From: JAJVHZ01 sp041395385
Lineage (GTDB): Bacteria; Pseudomonadota; Gammaproteobacteria; JAJPIJ01
DNA length: 64,000 bases
Direction: 5' to 3'
Assembly: GCA_041395385.1 (NCBI GenBank)
Contig: JAWLAN010000012.1
Location: forward strand, 62,001 to 126,000
The notes under the pieces are model-generated. The model was not told the DNA's origin, did no database searches, and saw nothing but the letters and a program-made list of their open reading frames with translations. Each line of letters starts with the position of its first letter. Position 1 is the stretch's first letter. The position numbers and the translations under genes are program-made. Shown in pieces: positions 1 through 7,207 of this stretch.

Positions 1-56
1 GCCACCAGCGCCTCAGTGGCGCTTTGCGGGATCGAGGTGTCCAGCAGCAGTCTCAT
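1..56 (-). CDS. DUF5615 PIN-like protein, 5' end only (probable toxin of a DUF433/DUF5615 pair)
   Basis: Only the first 19 codons lie in the window; the gene continues beyond base 1. The visible N-terminus reads MRLLLDTSIPQSATEALVA. This resembles the opening of DUF5615 PIN-like proteins, which start with a hydrophobic strand and an acidic residue and continue with a Pro-containing loop (typically LLDENLP). DUF5615 proteins are commonly encoded directly after a DUF433 gene and are regarded as putative nuclease toxins. Here the ATG lies inside the end of the DUF433 gene, overlapping it by 44 bases, which implies coupled translation. The call rests on context and a short peptide. Confidence 0.6.
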   Translation of the reverse strand, partial: MRLLLDTSIPQSATEALV

Positions 57-306
57 GCGCGATGCCGTGGAGGCTGAAGGGGTAGACACGCTCGCCGGCC
101 ACCGAACGGCAGGTATAGATCAGGCAGGCATGCAGGTCCGCCAGCTCCAGCCACGGGTAGGCGGCCAGCACGTCGTGGACGGTGTCCCCGGTGAGCATCA
201 TGCCCATCAGGTGCTCGACCGCGAGCCGCTGACCGCGAACGGTCGGCTTGCCGCCCAGCACGCGGGCATCCACGGTGATGCGCTCCAGCAACCGGTTGTC
301 GCTCAT
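13..306 (-). CDS. DUF433 domain protein (probable antitoxin)
   Basis: A 97-residue protein made almost entirely of a DUF433 domain. The diagnostic segment is at residues 9-30 (RITVDARVLGGKPTVRGQRL), followed by a predicted helix-turn-helix around residues 33-60 and the acidic, hydrophobic stretch AYPWLELADLHACLIY. DUF433 proteins are small DNA-binding proteins usually paired with a DUF5615 PIN-like partner and predicted to act as antitoxins and autoregulators. Here the partner start lies within this gene's 3' end. The ATG at 306 is chosen because the DUF433 motif begins a few residues later; the upstream in-frame extension is low-complexity Arg/Ala sequence and unlikely to be translated. Confidence 0.8.
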   Translation of the reverse strand: MSDNRLLERITVDARVLGGKPTVRGQRLAVEHLMGMMLTGDTVHDVLAAYPWLELADLHACLIYTCRSVAGERVYPFSLHGIAHETAAGHLDPAKRH

Positions 307-422
307 GAGCCCCCCTCCTGCTCGCCCAAGAGGCGATTTGTAGCACAAACCCGCGGCAAAGGGCCAGCGCCAGGACGCGCCCATCCCGTTGTTCCGCAAC
401 ATGGTATCGCGGGACGCCGCGG

Positions 423-839
423 CTAACGCCCACCGTCGCCCTTGCCGGTGCCCTTCACGCCGAAGAGCTCCTCGAGGGCGTCGCGCGCCGCATCCGGACT
501 GCCGGGTCCGCCGCTCTGCGCCGGACCCATGCCGAACAGGCCTTCCAGCTGCGCGCGGGCGGCGCCCGCGTCCGATGCGGCCGGGCCGCGCCCGCCGGCG
601 ATCCGGAAGTAGCCGCAGAAATTCGCGCGCTCCTTGTCCTTGACCTCCTCGGCGATGGTCTCGCGGCAGCTGCGCGCCACGCGCGTGTCGTAGAACTCGC
701 ACATCCGGCAGACGTGCAGGTCCGCGTGACAGGCCGCGCACTCCGCCGCCCTGGGCACGTTGCGGGTGTCCTCGGCGTACGGGTGGCCGCAACGCCAGCA
801 CAGGACCGGGTCTTCTTGGTTCGCGCCGCCGCCAGGCAT
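423..839 (-). CDS. small protein with eight cysteines (putative zinc-binding), unknown function
   Basis: A 138-residue soluble protein. The N-terminal half has three CxxC pairs (C14/C17, C34/C37, C44/C47) plus C58 and C75; this spacing could hold two zinc ions in a treble zinc ribbon. The motif around C75 is FCGYF. The C-terminal half (about 85-138) is rich in Gly, Ala and Asp and holds two short similar segments, QLEGLFGMG and ALEELFGVKG, a possible internal repeat. No signal peptide or membrane segment is visible. I recognise it only as a conserved-looking hypothetical protein. It is followed downstream by the DUF433/DUF5615 pair but separated by 116 bases, so an operon is not evident. Confidence 0.65.
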   Translation of the reverse strand: MPGGGANQEDPVLCWRCGHPYAEDTRNVPRAAECAACHADLHVCRMCEFYDTRVARSCRETIAEEVKDKERANFCGYFRIAGGRGPAASDAGAARAQLEGLFGMGPAQSGGPGSPDAARDALEELFGVKGTGKGDGGR

Positions 840-972
840 GCGGCAAGTCTACCCGAGCCGCGGCCGATCCGGACACGCGAGAGACGGGTCGATGTGGCGG
901 CCCGCGCCCGTGCAGCGGAGCATCCCCCGGCGCCTGCTCGGGGGCGCCGCCGACCGCAGCGCGCCGGTCGGG

Positions 973-978
973 TACACT
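973..978 (+). promoter_or_regulatory. possible -10 box TACACT upstream of the EamA transporter
   Basis: TACACT matches the sigma-70 -10 consensus at four of six positions and lies in non-coding sequence. Start codons follow at 985 and 996. No convincing -35 is visible 17 bases upstream, so this is a tentative site. Confidence 0.3.
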
Positions 979-995
979 TCGCCGATGACATTCAC

Positions 996-1196
996 ATGGA
1001 GCAGCGCCTGCGCGCGCCCTGCCGGCAGGCGTGGTTCCGCATCGAGACCGGGGGCCGCCCCACGCGCTCGCCGCCGGCGCATCTCTCCATGATCGCGATC
1101 GACTGCGGACGGCCCCCGGCCGCCGGCGCGCCGCGGCTGCGAGTCCTCGCGGTGCACGGCCCGTCGTTCATCGGCTTCGGCCGCGCTGCGGCGTGA
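996..1196 (+). CDS. possible 66-residue protein overlapping the EamA gene start
   Basis: The open frame begins MEQRLRAPCRQAWFRIET and ends with TGA at 1194-1196, overlapping the GTG of the next gene as GTGA. That arrangement is typical of translationally coupled genes and is the main argument that this frame is real. The first 18 residues look protein-like; the rest is rich in Pro, Arg and Gly and could equally be an out-of-frame reading of GC-rich leader DNA. No domain is recognised. A competing ATG at 985 in another frame gives 35 residues. Confidence 0.35.
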   Translation: MEQRLRAPCRQAWFRIETGGRPTRSPPAHLSMIAIDCGRPPAAGAPRLRVLAVHGPSFIGFGRAAA

Positions 1197-2044
1197 GCCC
1201 GGCGATCCCCCTGGCGGCACTCGTGCTCGCCTCCGTGCTGTGGGGGCTGGCGTGGCTGCCGCTGCGCGGCCTGCACGGCATCGGGATCGCGGGGCTGCCC
1301 CTCACGCTCGTCGCCTTCGGCACCGCCGGCGCCGCCCTGCTGCCTGGCCTCCTGAGGCAGCGCGCGCATTGGCGCGGCGAGGGCGGCTGGCTGATCTCCA
1401 TCGCGCTGCTGGGCGGATGGGCCAACCTGGCCTTCACCACCGCCATGATCCATGGCGAGGTCGTGCGGGTGATGGCGCTGTTCTACCTGTTGCCGGCATG
1501 GGGCGCGATCGGCGGCCGGCTGTTTCTCGGCGAACACATCGATGCGGCGCGCATCGCCTGCGTGATCGGCGCCTTGAGCGGCGCCGCGCTGATCCTCGGC
1601 ACCGAGGCTCTGCTGACACTGAGGGTGCATTGGACGGACCTGCTCGCCATCTCCTGCGGCCTGGCGTTCACGGGCAACAACCTGGTGTTTCGCGCCCGCC
1701 AGAGCGCCCCCGTCGCCAGCAAGTCGGCGGCGATGCTGTTGGGTACCGCCGCGCTCGCGGCGCTGGCGCTGCTCGCCCAGTCGCCATCGACGACCCCGCC
1801 GTCCACGGCGGCGATCGCCGGCGCCGCCGGCTACGGCCTGTGGGTGCTGCTCGCCACGATCGGCATGCAGTTCGGTGTAACCCACATGGCGGCTGTCCGT
1901 GCCTCGGTCCTGATGATTCTCGAATTGATTGTCGCAGTCCTGTCAGCGGTGCTGCTCGGCGAAGACCAGCTCAGCGCGCGCGAACTGGCAGGCGTGACAC
2001 TGGTGCTGCTGGCAGCGGTCGTCGAGGCGCGGCGCGCGACATAG
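1193..2044 (+). CDS. EamA/DMT-family transporter
   Basis: A 283-residue integral membrane protein with about ten hydrophobic segments, the size and pattern of drug/metabolite transporters with two EamA repeats. The first repeat starts at AALVLASVLWGLAWLPLRGL; the second ends with the typical LILELIVAVLSAVLLGE-like pattern near residue 250. EamA carriers export or import amino acids, metabolites or drugs through the inner membrane; substrate cannot be told from sequence. GTG at 1193 is chosen because it directly precedes the first membrane segment and overlaps the preceding small frame; further upstream the frame is Arg/Pro-rich and not protein-like. Confidence 0.85.
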   Translation: MSPAIPLAALVLASVLWGLAWLPLRGLHGIGIAGLPLTLVAFGTAGAALLPGLLRQRAHWRGEGGWLISIALLGGWANLAFTTAMIHGEVVRVMALFYLLPAWGAIGGRLFLGEHIDAARIACVIGALSGAALILGTEALLTLRVHWTDLLAISCGLAFTGNNLVFRARQSAPVASKSAAMLLGTAALAALALLAQSPSTTPPSTAAIAGAAGYGLWVLLATIGMQFGVTHMAAVRASVLMILELIVAVLSAVLLGEDQLSARELAGVTLVLLAAVVEARRAT

Positions 2045-2227
2045 CGGCGCCACTTGTCATTTGCCGCTGGGCCGCGCGCGGACCGAGCGCTGCCCGCGCG
2101 AGCGCGGTCTCCACGCCTGTCCCGCTGCCTCCGACGTCAGCGCGCCGGGCGGCTGGCGCGCCTGGCTTGCGGCGCGGCGGTAGTTTCGCGAGACTGCGGC
2201 GTCGTTCACCGCCCACGATCAGGTTGC

Positions 2228-3889
2228 ATGTCCACGCCGCTTCCCGACCGCGCGCCGGCATCCGGCCCGACGCGCGCGCAGTTCATCGCCATCGGCGCCG
2301 TCCTGCTCGCCATCGCCGCCGCCCAGCTCGTGCAGCACTGGCGCAACGGCCGGCCCGTCGATCTGCCCGACGTGCCGGCCGGCAAGCTCGCATGCATGTC
2401 CTACACGCCGCGGCAGGGGCCGCAGGTCACGCCGGGCGGCGTGAGTGCGGCGCAAATCGAGGCCGACCTCGCCCTCTTGGCACGGGAGACGAAATGCGTG
2501 CGCACCTATTCCTCGGTGCGCGGCATGGAGGCGCTGCCGCCGATCGCGCGCAGGCTCGGCCTGCGCGTGCTGCTCGGGATCTGGATAGGCACCGACCCGA
2601 AGGCCAACGAAGAGGACGTGGCCACGGCGATCGCCGTCGCGAGGCGCGATCGCGACGTCATCGACGGCATCGTGGTGGGCAACGAGGTGCTGCTGCGGCA
2701 CGAGCAGCCGGCGGAGGTGCTGCGCGGCTACCTGGAGCGCGTGCGGCGCGAGACCTCGCTGCCGGTCACCTATGCCGACGTCTGGGAGTTCTGGCGCCGC
2801 GGCGCCGCGCTCGCCGACGCGGTGGACTTCATCACCATCCACATCCTGCCGTACTGGGAAGACGACCCGGTCGCCGTGGAGGCCGCGCTGCAGCACCTGC
2901 GCGACGTCCATGCGCAGATGCAGGCGGAGTTCCCGGGCAAGCGCCTGCTCATCGGCGAGACCGGCTGGCCCACGCAGGGCCGCCAGCGCGAGGGCGCCAG
3001 GCCCGGCGTCGTCAACGCCGCGCGCTTCGTGCGCGAGTTCGTCGCCTACGCCGACGCACACGCGCTGCCCTACAACATCATCGAGGCCTACGATCAACCG
3101 TGGAAGCGCGCCGCCGAGGGCACGGTCGGCGGCTACTGGGGCCTCTTCGACGCCGAGGGCCGGCCGAAGTACCCGCTGCAGGGGCCGGTGATCGAGGACC
3201 CGCGCTGGCGCGCAGGCTGGTACGCGGCGCTCGCCGGCGCGCTGCTAATCGCCGGCGTCGGCTATGCGTCAGGAACGGCGCGCGGACGGGGCCTCGCCCT
3301 GCTCGGCGTCGCCGGCCTGGCCGGTGGCGCGGTCGCCTACGCCCAGTGGCGCTACCATCTGCCCGCCAACCGCGGCGCCGCCCAGTGGGCGGGGTCTGTG
3401 GCGGCCCTGCTGTGCGGCTGGTGGCTGTATCTGCGCGTCGTCATGGACATCGCGCGCCGGCACGCGGGGATGGCGACGGCCTACGTCCCCGGGGCGCAGG
3501 TGCTGCGGGAGGCGTGGAGCGGCCGGCGGCCGCTGCGCGAGGCCATGGCAGGGGCGCGGTTGGACAGCGTGCTGCGGCTGGCGCTGCTGTTCGGCGTCGC
3601 CTACGTCAGCCTCGGACTCGCGCTCGACGGTCGTTTCCGGGACTTCCCCGTCGCCACCATCCTGCTGCCGGTGACGGCGCTCGGCCTGCGGCAGTGGGCC
3701 GTGCGCCCGCGGTTCGACTCGCCGGGCATCGAGGAGACCATGCTCGCCGCCATCGCGCTGGCGGCGGCGGCGCTCGTCATCGTGCTGGAGGGGCCGCGCA
3801 ATGGCGCGGCGTGGCTATGGTGCGCCTTGAGCGCCGCCCTCGCGCTGAGCGTTCTGCATGCCGGCGTGCGCGCCTCGCGCCAGCACTAG
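2228..3889 (+). CDS. membrane-anchored glycoside hydrolase family 17-like protein
   Basis: A 553-residue protein. One membrane segment (about 18-35) precedes a GH17-like TIM barrel (about 50-320). Two glutamates sit in expected places: E153 in the segment VVGNEVLLR (acid/base) and E244 in LLIGETGWPT (nucleophile). The C-terminal 220 residues form about seven more membrane segments. GH17 domains act on beta-1,3-glucans; in bacteria such membrane forms occur beside or fused to NdvB-type beta-glucan synthases and are thought to branch or remodel periplasmic glucans. No glucosyltransferase is adjacent here. ATG 2228 is chosen because upstream in-frame sequence is Arg-rich and not conserved in character. 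Confidence 0.8.
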   Translation: MSTPLPDRAPASGPTRAQFIAIGAVLLAIAAAQLVQHWRNGRPVDLPDVPAGKLACMSYTPRQGPQVTPGGVSAAQIEADLALLARETKCVRTYSSVRGMEALPPIARRLGLRVLLGIWIGTDPKANEEDVATAIAVARRDRDVIDGIVVGNEVLLRHEQPAEVLRGYLERVRRETSLPVTYADVWEFWRRGAALADAVDFITIHILPYWEDDPVAVEAALQHLRDVHAQMQAEFPGKRLLIGETGWPTQGRQREGARPGVVNAARFVREFVAYADAHALPYNIIEAYDQPWKRAAEGTVGGYWGLFDAEGRPKYPLQGPVIEDPRWRAGWYAALAGALLIAGVGYASGTARGRGLALLGVAGLAGGAVAYAQWRYHLPANRGAAQWAGSVAALLCGWWLYLRVVMDIARRHAGMATAYVPGAQVLREAWSGRRPLREAMAGARLDSVLRLALLFGVAYVSLGLALDGRFRDFPVATILLPVTALGLRQWAVRPRFDSPGIEETMLAAIALAAAALVIVLEGPRNGAAWLWCALSAALALSVLHAGVRASRQH

Positions 3890-4216
3890 CGCCGCCAGGA
3901 GCACGCCGGCGCCGGCGGGATCGAAGCGGTAGAGCACAGCGCCGGACACGCCGGCGACGAGACCTGCCCAGGCGAGCCCGCGCCAGCCGGTGACGGCCGC
4001 GAGCAGCGCCGTGGCCACGCTGAGCCAGCCGTAGACGTTGTGCACGAAGCCCATGATCAGGGCCTGGCGGATGGCGCACCAGGCCGGGGCCGGGGCCGCG
4101 GTGCAGAGGCGTCCGACGGCGTCGGGCTCGATGAGCCGGGTCCTCGCCACCATGGCCAGCGCGTAGGCAAATGCGGCGACCAGCAGCACGCGCGAGATCG
4201 GTCCGAGGGCAGGCAT
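3815..4216 (-). CDS. small membrane protein, unknown function
   Basis: A 133-residue protein with three or four hydrophobic segments (about 5-22, 48-75, 80-95 and 100-118) and no recognised family. A periplasmic-looking loop around residues 30-47 holds two cysteines about eight residues apart. It is convergent with the GH17-like gene and overlaps its 3' end by 75 bases, which is unusual and may mean the true C-terminus or the gene itself is mispredicted. An alternative GTG start at 4222 would add two residues. A function linked to the GH17 protein is only a guess from position. Confidence 0.5.
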   Translation of the reverse strand: MPALGPISRVLLVAAFAYALAMVARTRLIEPDAVGRLCTAAPAPAWCAIRQALIMGFVHNVYGWLSVATALLAAVTGWRGLAWAGLVAGVSGAVLYRFDPAGAGVLLAALVLARGAHAGMQNAQREGGAQGAP

Positions 4217-4305
4217 GCCCACACCCTAGCGGCTGGCGCGGCCTCCAACAAGTCGTTCCATCGATCGCAATTCCGGCCGCGCCGGCGACGGGGTCTGCGC
4301 GCGCC

Positions 4306-4333
4306 TAAAGTTTGGCCTCGGAGCGGCCGAAAA
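4306..4333 (+). promoter_or_regulatory. FliA (sigma-28)-like promoter: TAAAGTTT-N12-GCCGAAAA
   Basis: TAAAGTTT (4306-4313) equals the sigma-28 -35 consensus. GCCGAAAA (4326-4333) matches seven of eight positions of the -10 consensus GCCGATAA. The spacer is 12 bases where 11 is usual. It lies in a 200-base gene-free stretch and points to the GHKL ATPase gene at 4417, which would have a leader of about 75 bases. Confidence 0.5.
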
Positions 4334-4416
4334 GCTCGCTGAGAAGAAGGCTCGCGCGACCGCAGTGACGGTTCGACGGTACCGGCGCGACGAGAGATCC
4401 GGGCGACGAACGATCC

Positions 4417-4992
4417 ATGACGCGGCCACTACAGAAGAACCTGCACCTGCTTCCCGCCGATCGCGAGGCCGCCGCACCCGCCCTGGCGCTGCAATTGCGC
4501 ATGGCGGCCGACGCCGTCGCCCGCACCGATCCGGTCCCCGCGATCATGCAGCTGCTGGCGGACACCGTGTTCGGCGAGCATCACCGCTCCGATGTCTTCG
4601 CGATCCTGCGCGAGCTTCTCAACAACGCGATCGATCACGGCCTGCTGGGCCTGGACTCCTCGCTCAAGGCCACGCAGGACGGCTTCATGGAGTACTACCG
4701 CCTGCGTGACGGCCGCCTGCGATCGCTGCGCAACGGCCATATCACCCTGCGCGTCACCCGCGAGCGGGGGCGTGGCCGGAGCTGCGATACGCTGCGCATC
4801 GCGGTCACCGACAGCGGGGCCGGCTTCGATCACGTCGCGGAGCTGGCGCGCGCGGCCGACCCGGATTGCGCGAACCAGCGCGGGCGCGGCCGCGGCATCG
4901 CCATGCTGCGCGCCCTGTGCGAGGAGCTGACCTACACCGGGACGGGCAACGCCGCCGAGGTGGTCTACCGCCTCACGCCGCCGGCGGCGTGA
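4417..4992 (+). CDS. GHKL (HATPase_c) ATP-binding protein, anti-sigma-factor/RsbW-like
   Basis: A 191-residue cytosolic protein consisting of a histidine-kinase-like ATPase domain without a dimerisation/phosphoacceptor domain. The N-box is RELLNNAIDHG (about 66-76), the G1 box VTDSGAGFD (about 129-137), and the G2-like loop GRGRGIAMLRAL (about 155-166). Stand-alone domains of this kind act as serine kinases or anti-sigma factors (RsbW/SpoIIAB) or form part of SpoIIE/HsbR-type partner-switching regulators. A 25-residue insertion between the N and G1 boxes (roughly FMEYYRLRDGRLRSL) is notable. No anti-sigma antagonist or PP2C gene is adjacent. The FliA-like promoter upstream suggests a link to motility. 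The 3' end overlaps the convergent tatD by 28 bases. Confidence 0.75.
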   Translation: MTRPLQKNLHLLPADREAAAPALALQLRMAADAVARTDPVPAIMQLLADTVFGEHHRSDVFAILRELLNNAIDHGLLGLDSSLKATQDGFMEYYRLRDGRLRSLRNGHITLRVTRERGRGRSCDTLRIAVTDSGAGFDHVAELARAADPDCANQRGRGRGIAMLRALCEELTYTGTGNAAEVVYRLTPPAA

Positions 4993-5765
4993 TCCGCCTC
5001 GCCGAGGCCCAGCACCGCGCGGGCGTTGCGGGTGGTGGCCATGGCCAGCGTCTCGAGGTCCTCACCGCGCACCTCGGCCAGCGCCTCGAGACAGTGGCGC
5101 AGGTACGCCGGAGAGTTGCGCTCGCCGCGATGCTGCGAGACCACCATGTCGGGCGCGTCGGTCTCCAGCACGATCGCCTCGCGCGGCAGCTCGCGGGCGA
5201 GCCCGCGAATGTGCCGTGAGCGCTCGTAGGTGAGCGTCCCGCCGAAGCCGAGCCGGAAGCCGAGATCGACGTACTGCCGTGCCTGCGGCAGACTGCCGTT
5301 GTAGGCGTGCGCGATGCCGCCCTTCACCCGGATCCTCCGGAGCGTCGCGAGCACCGCATCGTGCGCCTTGCGCACATGCAGCAGCACCGGCAGATCCGCG
5401 TCGCGGGCGATCTCGAGCTGCCGCTCGAAGAACCGCTGCTGGTGATCGCGCGGCAGTCCTTCGACGTAGTAGTCCAGGCCAATCTCGCCGACCGCGATCA
5501 CGTCGCGCTCCTGCGCCAGCCGCCGCCCCAGATCCTGCAGGTGCTCCTCGCGATGCCGCTCGACGTAGACCGGATGCATGCCCAACGCCGCATACAGCCC
5601 GGCCTGCGAGGCGCAGAGCGCCAGCACGCGATCCCAGTTGCCGCGGTGGATCGCGGGCACGACGATGCCGGTGACTCGATTGGCGCGGGCCGCGGCGATC
5701 ACCTCGGCGCGGTCGGCGTCGAACTCCTCGACGTCCAGGTGGCAGTGGGTATCGAAGATCTCCAT
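4965..5765 (-). CDS. TatD-family metal-dependent hydrolase/DNase
   Basis: A 266-residue TIM-barrel hydrolase. The TatD signature DTHCHLD is at residues 4-10, the catalytic Glu is in VGEIGLDYY, the metal-binding His in LLHVRKAHD and IAHAYNGS, and the terminal Asp in LETDAPDM. The family includes TatD, YcfH and YjjV, metal-dependent 3'-5' exonucleases in DNA repair or D-Tyr-tRNA quality control; the C-terminal sequence QHRGERNSPAYL is most like the YjjV/TatD group. ATG 5765 directly precedes the first strand (MEIFDTHCH). The gene is divergent from arsR and separated from it by 106 bases. Confidence 0.9.
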   Translation of the reverse strand: MEIFDTHCHLDVEEFDADRAEVIAAARANRVTGIVVPAIHRGNWDRVLALCASQAGLYAALGMHPVYVERHREEHLQDLGRRLAQERDVIAVGEIGLDYYVEGLPRDHQQRFFERQLEIARDADLPVLLHVRKAHDAVLATLRRIRVKGGIAHAYNGSLPQARQYVDLGFRLGFGGTLTYERSRHIRGLARELPREAIVLETDAPDMVVSQHRGERNSPAYLRHCLEALAEVRGEDLETLAMATTRNARAVLGLGEADHAAGGVRR

Positions 5766-5836
5766 CGTCGCTATTCTCCCCCGCCCGCGGCCGGCGGCGA
5801 AGTTCCGCCGGTCATCGCTCGTCCCGTCCATTTTTC

Positions 5837-5864
5837 TTGACATATACTCTCGTGTCCATAAAAA
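5837..5864 (+). promoter_or_regulatory. arsR operon promoter, TTGACA-N16-TAAAAA
   Basis: A perfect -35 (TTGACA, 5837-5842) is followed after 16 bases by TAAAAA (5859-5864). Transcription should begin about seven bases later, at or next to the arsR ATG (5872), giving a leaderless or nearly leaderless message. No Shine-Dalgarno site precedes that ATG, which agrees. Confidence 0.6.
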
Positions 5865-5875
5865 TCGACCTATGG
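5856..5875. promoter_or_regulatory. possible ArsR operator, CCATA-N10-TATGG
   Basis: An inverted repeat, CCATA (5856-5860) and TATGG (5871-5875), spans the -10 box and the arsR start codon. ArsR-family repressors bind imperfect inverted repeats overlapping their own promoters, so the position is right; the five-base arms are short and could occur by chance. Confidence 0.4.
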
Positions 5876-6243
5876 ATTTCGCCCTGGCCCTCCGCGCCTT
5901 CGATGCACTGTCGCAGGACACGCGCCTGCGCGCCTTCCGGCTGCTGGTCGAGGCGGGCTTCGACGGCGCGCCGGCCGGCTCGCTGAGCGAGGCCCTGGCC
6001 ATCCCGCACAACACGCTGTCGTTCCACCTCGCGCAGCTGCACGAGGCCGGGCTTGTGAGGTCGCGGCGGGCAGGACGCTCGATCATCTATACGGCGAATT
6101 TCCCTTTCATTACCGAGCTGGTGCGCTTCATGGTCGAGAAGTGCTGCACGGTGGAGTTCGCCAGCCTGCGTGAAGACGTGCGCAAGGGTTCGGCCATCAT
6201 CGAGCTTTCGAATTGCTGTGGTGCGAAGGAGAAACGGAAATGA
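5872..6243 (+). CDS. arsR: ArsR-family arsenic-responsive transcriptional repressor
   Basis: A 123-residue winged-helix repressor. The recognition region is at about residues 33-62 (SEALAIPHNTLSFHLAQLHEAG), followed by the wing RSRRAGRSIIYTA. Candidate arsenite ligands are C85 and C86 in EKCC and the pair near the C-terminus (SNCCG); the usual ELCVCDL motif is absent, so metalloid sensing uses a different cysteine set, as in other ArsR subtypes. It heads the arsR-arsI-arsC-acr3 operon and its stop overlaps arsI as ATGA. It probably represses the operon until arsenite or an organoarsenical binds. Confidence 0.9.
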   Translation: MDFALALRAFDALSQDTRLRAFRLLVEAGFDGAPAGSLSEALAIPHNTLSFHLAQLHEAGLVRSRRAGRSIIYTANFPFITELVRFMVEKCCTVEFASLREDVRKGSAIIELSNCCGAKEKRK

Positions 6244-6737
6244 AACGCATGCATATCCACGTCGGTGTCGACAGCATCCCCGAGGCGGTACGTTTCTACA
6301 GCGCGCTGTTCGGCGCCGAGCCGGCCAAGGTCAAGCCCGACTACGCGAAGTGGATGCTCGATGATCCGCGGCTGAACTTCGCCGTGTCCACGCGCGTCGC
6401 CACCCGCGGCGTCGACCACCTCGGCATCCAGGTCGAAGGGGACAGCGAGTTGCGGGATCTGCGCGCGCGCCTGCAGGCGGCCGACATGACCACCTTCGAC
6501 GAGGGCGAGACCGTGTGCTGCTATGCGCGATCGGAGAAGTCCTGGCTCAAGGATCCCGCCGGCGTGGCCTGGGAGGCGTATCGCACGATGGAGGACGCGC
6601 AGGTGTTCAACGGGCATGACCGGGCGGCGAGCGAGGCGAGCGAGGCGAGCGCCTGCTGCGCGCCGTCTCCCGCGCAGCCGACGCCGGCGGGCAAGGAACC
6701 CGGCATTCCCGTCAAGGCCACCGGCTGCTGCGGCTGA
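6240..6737 (+). CDS. arsI: ArsI-like C-As lyase (CadI/VOC family dioxygenase)
   Basis: A 165-residue vicinal-oxygen-chelate protein. ArsI enzymes are Fe(II) dioxygenases that cleave the C-As bond of trivalent methyl or aryl arsenicals, releasing arsenite. The hallmark vicinal cysteines are present (C93-C94 in ETVCCYARSEKSW), and a metal triad can be proposed as H5 (MHIHVGV), H60 (VDHLGIQ) and E112 (AWEAYRT). After residue 125 a flexible Ala/Ser/Glu tail carries two more Cys pairs (ACCAP and TGCCG), common in CadI/ArsI proteins. GAGAAAC-type ribosome binding sequence precedes the ATG at 6240, which overlaps the arsR stop. Placement between arsR and arsC supports organoarsenical detoxification. 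Confidence 0.85.
   Translation: MKRMHIHVGVDSIPEAVRFYSALFGAEPAKVKPDYAKWMLDDPRLNFAVSTRVATRGVDHLGIQVEGDSELRDLRARLQAADMTTFDEGETVCCYARSEKSWLKDPAGVAWEAYRTMEDAQVFNGHDRAASEASEASACCAPSPAQPTPAGKEPGIPVKATGCCG
6626..6652 (+). repeat. 9-bp tandem repeat in the arsI tail (GGCGAGCGA, three copies)
   Basis: Three consecutive copies of GGCGAGCGA, the last with one changed base, encode an Ala-Ser-Glu repeat (ASEASEAS) in the linker between the ArsI domain and its C-terminal cysteine pairs. Because the unit is nine bases, copy-number changes would keep the frame and only alter linker length. Confidence 0.75.
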
Positions 6738-6784
6738 GCCTCCGGAGCGACGGGCGCCATCTCCACGGCTCGCCGGAGACGACG

Positions 6785-7207
6785 ATGAAGCGTGTGCTGA
6801 TCCTCTGCACGGGCAACTCGTGCCGCTCGGTGATGGCCGAGGCGTTGTTCAATGCATTGGGGGAGGGGCGGTACCAGGCCTGCAGCGCCGGCAGCTTCCC
6901 GGCCGGCTACGTGCACCCGGGGTCGATCGCCACGCTGCGGCGCCACGGCATCGATCCCGGCCGGCCGCGCAGCAAATCCTGGGACGAGTTCGCCGGCCAG
7001 CCCTTCGATCTGGTGATCACCGTCTGCGACGAGGCCGCGGGAGAGGCATGCCCGGGGTTCACGGGCGAGGCGCGGCGGCTGCACTGGAGCACGCCTGATC
7101 CTGCGAAGGCCGGCGGCACCGAGGCGGCGGTGCGGCGCGCCTTCGATCTCGCTTTCGGTCAACTTCGCGCACGCATCGAGGCGCTGCTCGCGGAGGCGAA
7201 GTCCTGA
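6785..7207 (+). CDS. arsC: arsenate reductase, thioredoxin-coupled (LMW phosphatase fold)
   Basis: A 140-residue enzyme of the low-molecular-weight phosphatase-like ArsC class, reducing arsenate to arsenite in the cytosol. The anion-binding loop is C8-TGNSCR-S15. The redox relay cysteines are at C81 and C89 (VCDEAAGEACPGF), matching the Cys10/Cys82/Cys89 arrangement of Staphylococcus pI258 ArsC, so thioredoxin is the likely reductant. The conserved DP is in WSTPDPAKA. It lies 47 bases after arsI, and its TGA overlaps the acr3 ATG by one base, so reduction and efflux are made together. Confidence 0.93.
   Translation: MKRVLILCTGNSCRSVMAEALFNALGEGRYQACSAGSFPAGYVHPGSIATLRRHGIDPGRPRSKSWDEFAGQPFDLVITVCDEAAGEACPGFTGEARRLHWSTPDPAKAGGTEAAVRRAFDLAFGQLRARIEALLAEAKS

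Noticed and set aside
1240..3993. A 917-codon plus-strand frame across the EamA and GH17 genes
   Set aside because: Arg/Ala/Pro-rich shadow in another frame of two well-supported genes; no recognisable motif.
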